Shown one piece after another: positions 53,037 to 61,577 of a DNA stretch of 64,000 nt. The translations under genes and the position numbers were made by a program. Each line of letters starts with the position of its first letter. Positions within the stretch are counted from its first letter, which is position 1. The notes beneath the pieces are model-generated. The model worked only from the letters and a program-made list of their open reading frames with translations, did no database searches and had not been told where the DNA came from. The stretch is from Cellulosimicrobium cellulans (lineage in GTDB: Bacteria; Actinomycetota; Actinomycetes; Actinomycetales; Cellulomonadaceae): contig NZ_BJNZ01000004.1 of NCBI RefSeq assembly GCF_006539945.1, positions 62,001 through 126,000 of the forward strand, given 5' to 3'.

Positions 53037-53657
53037 TCAGACGGTCGCGATGGCCTGCTCGGGCGCGAGGCGCGGCGAGCGCGGGTAGGGCGTGCCGGTG
53101 CCGTCGGCCACGCCGACGTTGATGACGAGCATCGACCTCCAGCCGTTGTCGGCGAAGAACTCGGCGTCGATCCCGGCGCGGTCCATGCCGTTCATCGGGC
53201 CCGCGGCGAGCCCGGCGGCGCGCAGGCCGACGACGAGGTAGCCCGCCTGGATGTGGGCGTTGTCGCGCGCCATGCCGTCGCGGACCTCGGGGACGCCGTG
53301 GAGGTTGTCGCGCATGCCGGGCACGTGGGGGAACAGCGTGTCGAGGTGCTCGTGGAACGCGGGGTCGTACGCGACGACGAGCGACAGCGGCGCGTTCGCC
53401 ACGCGCTCCTTGTTGCCGTCGTTCATGTGCGCGACGAGGCGCTCGCGGGCCTCGGGCGTGCGCACGGCCAGGATGCGCAGCGGGACGGTGTTCATGGCCG
53501 TCGGGCCCCACTTGACGAGGTCGTAGACCGCGGCGAGCTGCTCGTCGGTCACCTCCGCGTCGGTGAACTGCGCGGTCGTGCGCGCCTCGCGGAAGAGGCG
53601 GTCGGCCGTGGTCTCGTCGATCTGCAGGCTCGTGGGAGCCAGGGTGTCGGTGCTCAT
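53037..53657 (-). CDS. Nitroreductase family protein (malonic semialdehyde reductase-like)
   Basis: A 206-aa flavin (FMN) oxidoreductase-fold protein. LFREARTTAQFTDAEVTDEQL, KWGPTAMNTVPLRILAV and the C-terminal GLAAGPMNGMDR are typical of the RutE/HadB-like nitroreductases, often annotated malonic semialdehyde reductase; substrate unproven. ATG 53657 (STDTLAPTSLQIDE). It lies antisense between the sulfurtransferase and tsaD, breaking the usual tsaB-rimI-tsaD run. A palindrome at 53670-53685 lies just upstream. Confidence 0.83.
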   Translation of the reverse strand: MSTDTLAPTSLQIDETTADRLFREARTTAQFTDAEVTDEQLAAVYDLVKWGPTAMNTVPLRILAVRTPEARERLVAHMNDGNKERVANAPLSLVVAYDPAFHEHLDTLFPHVPGMRDNLHGVPEVRDGMARDNAHIQAGYLVVGLRAAGLAAGPMNGMDRAGIDAEFFADNGWRSMLVINVGVADGTGTPYPRSPRLAPEQAIATV

Positions 53658-53669
53658 GACCGGGGCAAC

Positions 53670-53685
53670 GGTTGAGCATTGAACC
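53670..53685. promoter_or_regulatory. Operator-like palindrome upstream of nitroreductase
   Basis: GGTTGAGCATTGAACC: GGTT and AACC arms around an imperfect centre, 13 nt before the nitroreductase ATG. The size and AT-rich centre in a GC-rich background resemble MarR- or HxlR-type sites, which often control such enzymes; no regulator gene is adjacent. Confidence 0.35.
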
Positions 53686-53744
53686 ATCTTCCCGACAGGC
53701 GGTGTGACGTGCGCGACACGACACGGACCGGACGCGCGCGCGAC

Positions 53745-53750
53745 TACCCT
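53745..53750 (+). promoter_or_regulatory. -10 box of tsaD
   Basis: TACCCT, 7 nt before ATG 53758. Confidence 0.45.
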
Positions 53751-53757
53751 GGACGCC

Positions 53758-54819
53758 ATGGTTTCCTCTGCGAGCTCCGGCGAGCCCCTGGTGCTCGGCA
53801 TCGAGACGTCCTGCGACGAGACCGGCGTCGCGCTGGTCCGCGGTCGCGAGCTGCTCGTCGACACGGTCGCGAGCTCGATGGACGAGCACGCGCGCTACGG
53901 CGGCATCATCCCCGAGGTCGCGTCGCGCGCCCACCTCGAGGCGATGATCCCGACGATCGAGCGCAGCCTCGGCACGGCCGACGTCGACCTGTCCGAGGTC
54001 GACGCGATCGCCGTGACCGCCGGGCCGGGTCTCGTCGGCCCGCTCACGATCGGCGCGTCGGCCGCCAAGGCGCTCGCGCTCGCGCTCGGCAAGCCGCTCT
54101 ACGGCGTCAACCACGTCATCGGCCACGCGGCCGTGGACGAGCTCGTGCACGGCGCGTTCCCGGAGCGCGTCATGGCGCTCGTCGTGTCCGGAGGGCACAG
54201 CTCGCTCCTCCTGGTCGACGACGTCGCGACGTCCGTCACCGAGCTCGGCTCGACGCTCGACGACGCGGCGGGCGAGGCGTTCGACAAGGTCGGGCGCCTG
54301 CTCGGCCTCCCGTACCCGGGCGGGCCGCACATCGACCGCCTCGCGCGCGAGGGCGACCCGACGGCGATCCGCTTCCCGCGTGGCCTCACGGCGCGCAAGG
54401 ACCAGGAGAAGCACGCGTACGACTTCTCGTTCTCCGGCCTCAAGACGGCCGTCGCGCGGTGGGTCGAGGCCCGGCAGGACGCGAGGGAGGAGATCCCCGT
54501 GCACGACGTCGCCGCCTCCTTCGCGGAGTCCGTCGCCGACGTGCTCACCGCGAAGACCATCGCGGCGTGCGAGCGGCACGGCGTGTCGACGCTCGTCGTC
54601 GGCGGCGGCTTCAGCGCGAACTCGCAGCTGCGGGACATGGCCGCGAAGCGCTGCGCCGAGGCGGGCATCGAGCTGCGCATCCCTCCGATCCGCTACTGCA
54701 CGGACAACGGCGCGATGATCGCCGCGCTCGGGTCCGCCGTCGTGCGGGCCGGCGTGGCGCCGTCGAGCCTCGACATCGGCGTGGACTCGTCGATGCCGTT
54801 GACCGTGACGCACGTGTGA
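53758..54819 (+). CDS. tsaD: tRNA N6-threonylcarbamoyladenosine transferase TsaD
   Basis: A 353-aa ASKHA-fold enzyme that transfers threonylcarbamoyl to A37 of ANN-decoding tRNAs with TsaB/Tsa[29 protein letters not shown], metal ligands H119 and H123 in NHVIGHAA, and [12 protein letters not shown] are present. ATG 53758 fits the -10 box; upstream in-frame codons are not conserved. Overlaps the next gene by 4 nt. Confidence 0.95.
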   Translation: MVSSASSGEPLVLGIETSCDETGVALVRGRELLVDTVASSMDEHARYGGIIPEVASRAHLEAMIPTIERSLGTADVDLSEVDAIAVTAGPGLVGPLTIGASAAKALALALGKPLYGVNHVIGHAAVDELVHGAFPERVMALVVSGGHSSLLLVDDVATSVTELGSTLDDAAGEAFDKVGRLLGLPYPGGPHIDRLAREGDPTAIRFPRGLTARKDQEKHAYDFSFSGLKTAVARWVEARQDAREEIPVHDVAASFAESVADVLTAKTIAACERHGVSTLVVGGGFSANSQLRDMAAKRCAEAGIELRIPPIRYCTDNGAMIAALGSAVVRAGVAPSSLDIGVDSSMPLTVTHV

Positions 54820-55868
54820 CCCCGGAGGCCGGTCTCACGCCTGACGAGGCGCTGCGGCGCGCCCACGCATGGGCGCACGCGGCCGCGTCGGCGGCGCCCG
54901 GTCCCGAGCGCGCCCACGCCGAGCACGCCGCGGCGTACTGGGCGGCGCAGCACCGGGCGCTCCTGGTGACCGTGCCGGCCTACGGGTCGGCCGCGCCGTA
55001 CGGTCAGCCCTCCGGCGCTCCCGCGACCCAGCCCGCGTACGGGGCTCCGGCGGGGACCGCAGCCCCGTACGGGGCGTCCACCGTCTCGTGGGAGGTGCCG
55101 CGCCGGCGTCGGGGTCGTGCCGCGCGGGTCGTGATGTTCGTCCTCGTGCTCGTGGTGGCCGTCGTCGCGTACCTCGTCAACGACGTGCGCGAGGCGCGGG
55201 ACGACGGAGCGGTCCTGCCCACCGAGCAGGAGGGCGCCGTGCCGCCTCCGACGGTCTGGGAGGACACGAGCCCCGACGCGGCGCCGTCGGCGACCGGCAC
55301 CGAGGCCGCGTGGAAGGCGGGCGAGTACGCCGAGCCGTTGCCCGACCCGGTGCCGGGCGCGGCGCAGACCACGCCCTTCCTGCCCGACCATCCCGACCCC
55401 ACGGCCTGGCTGCTCGCGCTCAACCCCGCCAACGAGGGCGTCCAGGTCGTCTTCACCGACGACCCGACGCTCAACTGCGGCATGGAGCACGTCGCGGAGC
55501 ACGACGCGTACGCCGCGGGCTCGGCGGGCTGCTTCCAGCCCGCCCACCCGACCGTGCTGTTCGTGTGGTGGGGCGAGGACTCCGACCCGGCGACCAAGCA
55601 GGTCCTCCTCGCGCACGAGCTGTCGCACATGCTCCAGTGGTGGCACGAGTTCGACCTGATGCAGTCCGCCGTCGACTCCGGCCTCGCCGAGGACGAGGAG
55701 TGGCAGCACGCGGTCGAGACCGACGCGACGTGCCGCGTGCTGTCGTGGGGCGGGTACTCGGAGGCGGCGGCGGACCGCACGTCGTCGCCGTGCGACGCCG
55801 ACGACTGGTCGCCGACGTGGCTCGCCGACCGCGCCGCGGACCTCGGCGTGGTCCTGCGCGACTACTGA
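54816..55868 (+). CDS. Membrane-anchored putative zinc metallopeptidase, unrecognised family
   Basis: A 350-aa protein I cannot name. Residues 1-95 are Ala/Pro/Tyr-rich and soluble; RRRRGRAAR then a single membrane helix (about 105-122) predicts an N-in, C-out topology. The outer domain holds HELSH (267-271), an HExxH zinc-binding motif, followed by ETDATC (301-306), similar to the third-ligand block of neutral zinc metallopeptidases. Cysteines 221, 239, 306 and 326 could form two disulfides. GTG 54816 overlaps the tsaD stop (GTGA). Peptidase activity is inference. Confidence 0.7.
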   Translation: MTPEAGLTPDEALRRAHAWAHAAASAAPGPERAHAEHAAAYWAAQHRALLVTVPAYGSAAPYGQPSGAPATQPAYGAPAGTAAPYGASTVSWEVPRRRRGRAARVVMFVLVLVVAVVAYLVNDVREARDDGAVLPTEQEGAVPPPTVWEDTSPDAAPSATGTEAAWKAGEYAEPLPDPVPGAAQTTPFLPDHPDPTAWLLALNPANEGVQVVFTDDPTLNCGMEHVAEHDAYAAGSAGCFQPAHPTVLFVWWGEDSDPATKQVLLAHELSHMLQWWHEFDLMQSAVDSGLAEDEEWQHAVETDATCRVLSWGGYSEAAADRTSSPCDADDWSPTWLADRAADLGVVLRDY

Positions 55869-55885
55869 CCGTCCCCGGTGGACCG

Positions 55886-57043
55886 TCAGAGCGGGCGGCC
55901 CGCCCGCATCTCCGCGACGAGCGAGCGCACGACGGCGTCCAGCTCGCCCCCGTTGCGGCGCGCGACCGCCCGCTGGCGCTGGTAGGACGCACCGCGCCGC
56001 ACGATCGTGCGCACGCCGTCGAGCTCGTCCAGGCACCCGAGCCGTGCGGCGACGGGCTCGAGCTCGACGAGCAGGCGCCCGACGGCGTCGGTCACGAGCT
56101 CCTCGTTGCCCTCGCGGTCGAGGATGATGATCGCGTCCATGCCGTAGCGCGCGGAGCGCCACTTGTTCTCCTGCGCGAACCACGGGGGGATGCTCGGGAG
56201 CTCGCGGCCCTCGTCGAGCAGCGTGGAGAAGTGCTCGACCAGGCAGTGCGTGAGCGCGGCGAGCGCGAGCAGCTCGGAGATGTTCGTGACGCCGTCGCAG
56301 ATGCGGGTCTCGAGCGTGCCGAACTGCGGGGCGGGGCGCAGGTCCCAGCGGATCTCGTCGAACGCGTCGATGACCCCCGTGTGCAGCATGTCCGCGACGT
56401 AGCCCTCGAGCTCCTCCCACGTGGCGAACTGGAACGGGAGCCCCGCGGTGGGGAGCTGCTGGAACATGAGCGCGCGGTTCGACGCGTACCCGGTGTCCTT
56501 GCCGCCCCAGAACGGCGAGCTCGCCGAGAGCGACTGCAGGTGCGCGAACGTCGTGAGCATCGCGCGCTGGATCGGCAGCACCTTGGCGCGGTCCTCGATG
56601 CCGACGTGCACGTGCACGCCGTAGATGAGCATCTGCCGGCCCCACCACTGAGTGCGGTCGATGAGGGTGTTGTAGCGCTGCTTGTCGGTGACCTTCTGCT
56701 GCGCCCAGCGCGCGAACGGGTGCGTGCCCGCGCTCATGAGCTCCACGCGCAGCGGGTCAGTCACCGCCCGGAGCTCCTCGATCGAGCGCTCGAGGTCGCG
56801 ACCCGCCTCCCCGACGGTGCGGCACACGCCGCTCACGACCTCGACCGTGTTCAGCAGCAGCTCCTGCTTGATCGACGGGTGCGTGCCCCCGCCCTCCGGG
56901 CGCACCGCGTCGAGGACCGTCTGCGCGACCTGGCGCAGGTCGCCCGAGTCGGCGTCGACGAGCGCGAGCTCCCACTCCAGCCCGACGGTCGAGCGCTCCG
57001 ACCGGGCGAACGGGATCGCGGTGCGCCGCGGCAGGACGCTCAC
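55886..57043 (-). CDS. YbdK-type glutamate--cysteine ligase (carboxylate-amine ligase)
   Basis: A 385-aa member of the GCS2 family. PFARSERSTVGLEWELALVD opens it and contains the catalytic glutamates; MLIYGVHVHVGIEDR, FGTLETRICDGVTN and the C-terminal GASYQRQRAVARRNGG follow. YbdK proteins show weak gamma-glutamyl-cysteine ligase activity; actinobacteria use mycothiol, so the true product is uncertain. GTG 57043 overlaps the stop of the upstream methyltransferase gene by 4 nt, so they form one operon. Convergent, 17 bp from the preceding gene. Confidence 0.85.
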   Translation of the reverse strand: MSVLPRRTAIPFARSERSTVGLEWELALVDADSGDLRQVAQTVLDAVRPEGGGTHPSIKQELLLNTVEVVSGVCRTVGEAGRDLERSIEELRAVTDPLRVELMSAGTHPFARWAQQKVTDKQRYNTLIDRTQWWGRQMLIYGVHVHVGIEDRAKVLPIQRAMLTTFAHLQSLSASSPFWGGKDTGYASNRALMFQQLPTAGLPFQFATWEELEGYVADMLHTGVIDAFDEIRWDLRPAPQFGTLETRICDGVTNISELLALAALTHCLVEHFSTLLDEGRELPSIPPWFAQENKWRSARYGMDAIIILDREGNEELVTDAVGRLLVELEPVAARLGCLDELDGVRTIVRRGASYQRQRAVARRNGGELDAVVRSLVAEMRAGRPL

Positions 57044-58329
57044 CGCGGACCCTCCTGGACACCGCTCTGCGGGGCGCCAGTCGAGGTGGCACCGAGCGGC
57101 TCGACGACGAGGACCTGCTGGGACCCGCCCACACGCGTCAGGACGATCGTGGCGGTCGCGTCGCCCGTGAGGGCGAGCTGGCGGCGGAGCTGCTCGGGCG
57201 TGACGGCCGTGCCGCGCTTCTTGATCGTCAGGCGTCCCACGCCGCGCTCGCGCAGGTACGAGCGCAGCCGCTTGAGGCCGAACGGCATCGTGTCGAGCAC
57301 GCGGTAGCCGCGCGCGAGGCCGTCCGCGAGCCCGGTCGCGTCGAGGGGCGCGGGGGAGTCGGTCGTCACGTACGCGATCGTCCGGTCGAGCAGCCGCCCG
57401 CCCAGCCCACGGGCGGCGTGGGCGACGAGCCCCGCGCGGATGACCGCGCCGTCGGGCTCGTAGAGGTACTGCCCGACGCCGCCCACGTCGGGGACGACGT
57501 CGTGGTCGCCGGGACGATGGGCGATCCGGCGCGTCGTGGTGCGCTCGATCCCGTCCGGTCCGCTCCACGTCGCCAGGACGAGCGCGGAGCGGCCCGGGCC
57601 CTCGGGCGCGAGCGGCCCGAACCAGAGGCCAGCCTCCACCACGTCGCCGTCGACCGAGACCCACTCCGTCTCGGCGTCCTCGGGCAGGCCGTCGTGCGGG
57701 ATCCCGGGACCGACCTTGATGCCCACGGCGGGGACGCGCTCGCGCAGCGCCCACACCGCGTCGAGCGGCGGGGCGTACGCCTTCGGGTCGAACACGCGCT
57801 TGCCGCCCCGTGTCCGTCGGGCAGGGTCGGCGTACACGCCCTCGATCCGCTCGCCCTCCAGGTCGAGCGCGAGCCCGTCGCCGTGGCGCACCTCGGCCTC
57901 GGGGAAGTGGCGCAGGTTGACGGTCGCGATCGCCGCGGTGAGCTCGTCGACGTCGGTCGCGAGCACCTCGAGCTCCGCGGCCGCGAAGGCGAGCGCGTCG
58001 ACGCCGATCCCGCTCGTGAGGTCCGCGACGCGCCGGATCCCCGCCTCCTGGTACCGCCGGGCGTGCAGCCCCGCGACGACGAGCCGGCTCGCCTGCTCCA
58101 GCCCCGCCTGCGTGAAGAGCATGCCGTCGGCGAACGCGCCGAGCTTGCCGCGGGCGGCCGCGCGCAGCCGCGACTGCGTGAGAGCCGCGGCGGCGAGGTC
58201 GGGGTCGACGCCCTTCGCGCGCAGCCCCGCCGAGAGCACGAGCGCCTGCTGCTCGTCGTACGGGGGGAGCGCGCCGAGCAGTGCCCAGCCCTCGGGGCTG
58301 AGCAGCTTGGTCAGCGTGGCGGCGTCCAT
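57040..58329 (-). CDS. Class I SAM-dependent methyltransferase with THUMP-like domain
   Basis: A 429-aa protein. The methyltransferase fold has VADLTSGIGVDALAFAA as the SAM loop, LATDVDELTAAIA and VYADPARRTRGGKR; the C-terminal part (FGLKRLRSYLRERGVGRLTIKKRG) is the THUMP-like domain seen in actinobacteria. RNA is the likely substrate but unproven. ATG 58329 fits an AAGGAT box 7 nt upstream; codons in frame further out lie over the hsdR promoter region. First gene of its operon, divergent from hsdR. Confidence 0.85.
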   Translation of the reverse strand: MDAATLTKLLSPEGWALLGALPPYDEQQALVLSAGLRAKGVDPDLAAAALTQSRLRAAARGKLGAFADGMLFTQAGLEQASRLVVAGLHARRYQEAGIRRVADLTSGIGVDALAFAAAELEVLATDVDELTAAIATVNLRHFPEAEVRHGDGLALDLEGERIEGVYADPARRTRGGKRVFDPKAYAPPLDAVWALRERVPAVGIKVGPGIPHDGLPEDAETEWVSVDGDVVEAGLWFGPLAPEGPGRSALVLATWSGPDGIERTTTRRIAHRPGDHDVVPDVGGVGQYLYEPDGAVIRAGLVAHAARGLGGRLLDRTIAYVTTDSPAPLDATGLADGLARGYRVLDTMPFGLKRLRSYLRERGVGRLTIKKRGTAVTPEQLRRQLALTGDATATIVLTRVGGSQQVLVVEPLGATSTGAPQSGVQEGPR

Positions 58330-58336
58330 GGCGTCG

Positions 58337-58342
58337 ATCCTT
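58337..58342 (-). promoter_or_regulatory. -10 box of THUMP-like methyltransferase operon
   Basis: AAGGAT on the minus strand, 7 nt before ATG 58329. Confidence 0.35.
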
Positions 58343-58442
58343 CCACGGGGGACGGGGACCACGCGCAGCCGGGACGGCGATCGTCCGAGGGGCGGACGGC
58401 GGCGCGAGGAGTCGAGCGTGCGCCCGTGTGGGTGGAGGCTCG

Positions 58443-58448
58443 TACGAT
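58443..58448 (+). promoter_or_regulatory. -10 box of hsdR
   Basis: TACGAT, 7 nt before ATG 58456. hsdR thus seems to have its own leaderless promoter. Confidence 0.45.
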
Positions 58449-58455
58449 CTGCAGC

Positions 58456-60921
58456 ATGGTGCAGGGGCCGCTCGAGTCGACGACGTGCAGGGACGTGATC
58501 CTGCCCGCCCTTCGGGCGGCCGGATGGACCGAGGACCAGATCGTGGAGCAGTACCCGCTCCAGAACCGGGACTCCGAGCACGCGATGCGCCAGGCGAAGG
58601 GGCGGCCGCGCGTCGCCGACTACGTGCTGGAGGTGGACGGGGTACCCGTCGCCGTGGTCGAGGCGAAGCGTGGGTACCGGTCAGCCGCGGACGGGATGGG
58701 GCAGGCGATCGACTACGCGGTCCGCCTCGACGTGCCGTTCGCCTTCGCGTCGAACGGTGGCGACGTGCTGCTCCACGACCGGAACGCCGGGACCGAGACC
58801 AGGGTCGCGAGCTTCCCAGGCCCGGACGAGATGTGGGCCGCGTACGCGGCCGGGCGCGGCCTGGGCACCCGGGGCGAGGTCGCGTCGCGTGTCCCGTGCA
58901 ACCGGGTGCTGCGCTCGCACGGGGGGCGCGAGGTGAAGGTGCCGCGGTACTACCAGCGCACGGCCATCAACCGAACGATCGGGGCGATCGGCGCCGGGCG
59001 CACCCGGGTCCTCCTGCTCATGGCGACCGGCACCGGCAAGACGTTCACGGCGCTGCAGCTCGTGCACAAGCTGCGCGAGGCCAGCCGTCGCCTGGACGAG
59101 GGGCGTACGTACCGCGTGCTCTACCTCGCGGACCGCGACCTGCTCGTGTCGACGCCGATGGCGGACTTCGTCGCGGCGTTCGGGCGTGAGCCGGTCGCGC
59201 GACTGTCCAAGCACTCGACCTCGCAGAGCCGAGACCTGTACTTCGCGACCTACCAGGGGCTCGACGGCGAGTCCGCCGAGCTGGGCGAGGGTGAGACGCC
59301 GCCCAGCGTCTTCGAGTCCCTGCCGCGTGACTTCTTCTCCCTGGTCGTCGTGGACGAGTGTCATCGTGGCAGCGCGTCGAGCGGGTCCCGGTGGCGCGGG
59401 ATCCTCGACCGTTTCGACGCCGCGGTCCAGGTCGGCCTCACCGCGACGCCCAAGCGGGACACGAACGTCGACACGTACGAGTACTTCGGCGACCCGGTCT
59501 ACGAGTACTCGCTCGCGCAGGGCATCGAGGACGGGTACCTCGCGCCCTACCGGGTGCGCCGCGTGATCCTCGACGTGGACGCTTTCGGCTGGGAAGCGGA
59601 GCCCGGGCGGCTGGACGTCGACGGGCGCGAGATCCCCGAGGGCATCTACGCGACGCCGGACTTCGAACGGCGCCTGTCCCTGCCCGACCGGACGGCGGCG
59701 ATGGCCGACCACCTCGTGGGCCTGCTCCGCGAACACCCGGGGGACCGTGCGGTCGCCTTCTGCGTGAGCGCGCAGCACGCGTACGAGATGAAGGCCGCAC
59801 TGCTGGCAGCGGACCCGGACAAGACCCGGAACGACCCGGAGTGGGCCGTGCGGATCGTGGGGAACGAGCCGGACCGAGCACGCTTCCTCCAGGCGTTCAC
59901 CGACCCCGAGACGGACTCGCCGCAGGTCGCGACCACTGCTCGCCTGCTGAGCACGGGGGTGGACATCGAGGACCTGCGCTTCGTCGTGCTGTGCCGGCCG
60001 GTGGGGTCGATGGTCGAGTTCAAGCAGATCGTCGGGCGCGGCACACGGTTGTACCCGCCGAAGGGCAAGCAGTACTTCGAGGTCGTCGACTACGTCGGTG
60101 CCTCGGCCAAGTTTCGCGACCCCGAGTTCGACGGGCCGTTGCCGGCACCGCGCACGGAACTGGTGGTCGACGGCGAGACGTTCGTCACCGACGAGGCAGA
60201 GGACCCGCTGGGTCCGGTCGAGCAGGTCGGGTTCCTCCGCGTGGAGGAACCCGATCCGGAGTTCCGGCGCGAGGCCGGTGGTGACCTCGGTGGCGATGGT
60301 GACGGCGCCGGCGACGATGCCGGGCCTTCGGCGGCTCCGGTGCGGATCCTCACCGTCCAGGGCGAGGCGGTGCGGCTGCTCGGTGAGCGGCTTCAGCTGA
60401 TCGATCCCGGCACGGGTCGACTCACGACGCTCGAGTACCGGGCGTTCGTCCGCGACCGGGTCCGCTCCCTCTTCCCGTCGGCCGACGACCTGAGGGTGGC
60501 CTGGAAACAGGCGGAGGCGAGGCGAGAGCTCGCCGCGGAGCTGGATCGCCGCGGCGTCGACGTAGACCTGCTCGCGGAGCACGTCCGGCTGACCGACGCC
60601 GATGCGTTCGACGTGCTGTCGGCGGTCGCCTGGGACCTCGAGCCGCAGACGCGTCGGGAGCGCGCGGAGCGCGTGCGGATCGCCCACGGTGAGGAGATCG
60701 AACGGCTCGGTGCGGTCGCCCGCGAGGTGATCGACGTCCTGCTGGACCGCTACGCGCAGGAGGGGATCGGGGAGGTGACGCTCGCCGCTCTCCACGTCCG
60801 CCCGCTGAGCGAACGGGGCACGGTCGTCGAGCTCGCAGAGGCTTTCGGTGGCGGGCCGTCGATCCGGTCGTGGGTCGACGACCTCCAGCAGTGGTTGTAC
60901 GAGGACGACAAGGCGTCTTGA
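58456..60921 (+). CDS. hsdR: Type I restriction enzyme, R subunit
   Basis: An 821-aa restriction/translocation subunit that cuts unmethylated DNA in complex with HsdM and HsdS. The PD-(D/E)xK nuclease is at the N-terminus: D55, then E69-A-K71 in VVEAKRG. The SF2 motor has Q167, Walker A TGTGKT (191-196), Walker B DECH (300-303), TAT (329-331) and QIVGRGTRL. The C-terminal helical region ends WVDDLQQWLYED. ATG 58456 is fixed by the promoter spacing. Shorter than EcoR124I HsdR (about 1000 aa). No frameshift seen. Confidence 0.93.
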   Translation: MVQGPLESTTCRDVILPALRAAGWTEDQIVEQYPLQNRDSEHAMRQAKGRPRVADYVLEVDGVPVAVVEAKRGYRSAADGMGQAIDYAVRLDVPFAFASNGGDVLLHDRNAGTETRVASFPGPDEMWAAYAAGRGLGTRGEVASRVPCNRVLRSHGGREVKVPRYYQRTAINRTIGAIGAGRTRVLLLMATGTGKTFTALQLVHKLREASRRLDEGRTYRVLYLADRDLLVSTPMADFVAAFGREPVARLSKHSTSQSRDLYFATYQGLDGESAELGEGETPPSVFESLPRDFFSLVVVDECHRGSASSGSRWRGILDRFDAAVQVGLTATPKRDTNVDTYEYFGDPVYEYSLAQGIEDGYLAPYRVRRVILDVDAFGWEAEPGRLDVDGREIPEGIYATPDFERRLSLPDRTAAMADHLVGLLREHPGDRAVAFCVSAQHAYEMKAALLAADPDKTRNDPEWAVRIVGNEPDRARFLQAFTDPETDSPQVATTARLLSTGVDIEDLRFVVLCRPVGSMVEFKQIVGRGTRLYPPKGKQYFEVVDYVGASAKFRDPEFDGPLPAPRTELVVDGETFVTDEAEDPLGPVEQVGFLRVEEPDPEFRREAGGDLGGDGDGAGDDAGPSAAPVRILTVQGEAVRLLGERLQLIDPGTGRLTTLEYRAFVRDRVRSLFPSADDLRVAWKQAEARRELAAELDRRGVDVDLLAEHVRLTDADAFDVLSAVAWDLEPQTRRERAERVRIAHGEEIERLGAVAREVIDVLLDRYAQEGIGEVTLAALHVRPLSERGTVVELAEAFGGGPSIRSWVDDLQQWLYEDDKAS

Positions 60922-60977
60922 TGTTGACGACTGGAATCGACGCGAAACTGAAGGAAAGTTTGATTATCTGCGCCTGG

Positions 60978-60983
60978 TAGGCT
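60978..60983 (+). promoter_or_regulatory. -10 box of abiEi-abiEii-hsdM-hsdS
   Basis: TAGGCT, 6 nt before GTG 60990. The 68-bp gap is the most AT-rich part of the region (GAAAGTTTGATTATC just upstream), consistent with a promoter serving all four genes. Confidence 0.5.
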
Positions 60984-60989
60984 CGGTCC

Positions 60990-61577
60990 GTGACGCAACG
61001 CCGTGATGCCCAGCAGGCACTGCACGCGCTCGCGTACCGCCAGTCCGGGTATTTCACCGCGGCGCAGGCCGTGAGCCTCGGGTTCAGTCACCAGGGGCAG
61101 AAGTACCACGTCGACGCGGGGAACTGGGTGCGGGTGGAGCGGGGCATCTTTCGGCTGCGGGACTGGCCGGGTGAGATCGAGGACGTCTACGTGCTGTGGT
61201 CGCTGTGGAGCCGGGGTCGGGGGGTTCTCTCGCACGCGACGGCGCTCGCGGTCCACGACCTCGGCACGCTGGACCCGGCCGAGGTGACGATGACCGTGCC
61301 GCAAGGCTTTCGCGCGCGCCATCCCGCGGTGCGCACCGTGGCGGGAACCGTACCGGACGCCGACGTCGAGGACCGCGGCGCGTTCCGCGTGACGGCACCG
61401 GTCCGGACGCTGCTCGACGTGGCGTCGACGTCCGGGCAGGAGATCGTCGATGACGCGGTCGCCGACGCGCTCGACCGCGGACTCGTGTCCGCCCGCACTC
61501 TGCGACGCCGCGCCGACGAGGCGGGCGACCGTGCCGCGCTGCGGATCGAGCGCGCGCTCGCGGCGGTCGGACGATGA
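60990..61577 (+). CDS. AbiEi-like antitoxin (type IV toxin-antitoxin)
   Basis: A 195-aa protein with an N-terminal winged-helix-like segment (ALAYRQSGYFTAAQAVSLGFS) and the segment VERGIFRLRDWP, then LSHATALAVHDLG and a C-terminal helical part ending RALRIERALAAVGR-like. This layout matches AbiEi-family antitoxins, which bind the abiE promoter and counter AbiEii. GTG 60990 follows TAGGCT without a Shine-Dalgarno. Overlaps the toxin gene by 4 nt. The assignment rests on layout plus partner, so moderately sure. Confidence 0.78.
   Translation: MTQRRDAQQALHALAYRQSGYFTAAQAVSLGFSHQGQKYHVDAGNWVRVERGIFRLRDWPGEIEDVYVLWSLWSRGRGVLSHATALAVHDLGTLDPAEVTMTVPQGFRARHPAVRTVAGTVPDADVEDRGAFRVTAPVRTLLDVASTSGQEIVDDAVADALDRGLVSARTLRRRADEAGDRAALRIERALAAVGR

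Noticed and set aside
57418-58455. In-frame upstream extension of hsdR by about 346 codons
   Set aside because: It is antisense to the methyltransferase gene, non-homologous, and bypasses the TACGAT promoter and ATG 58456.
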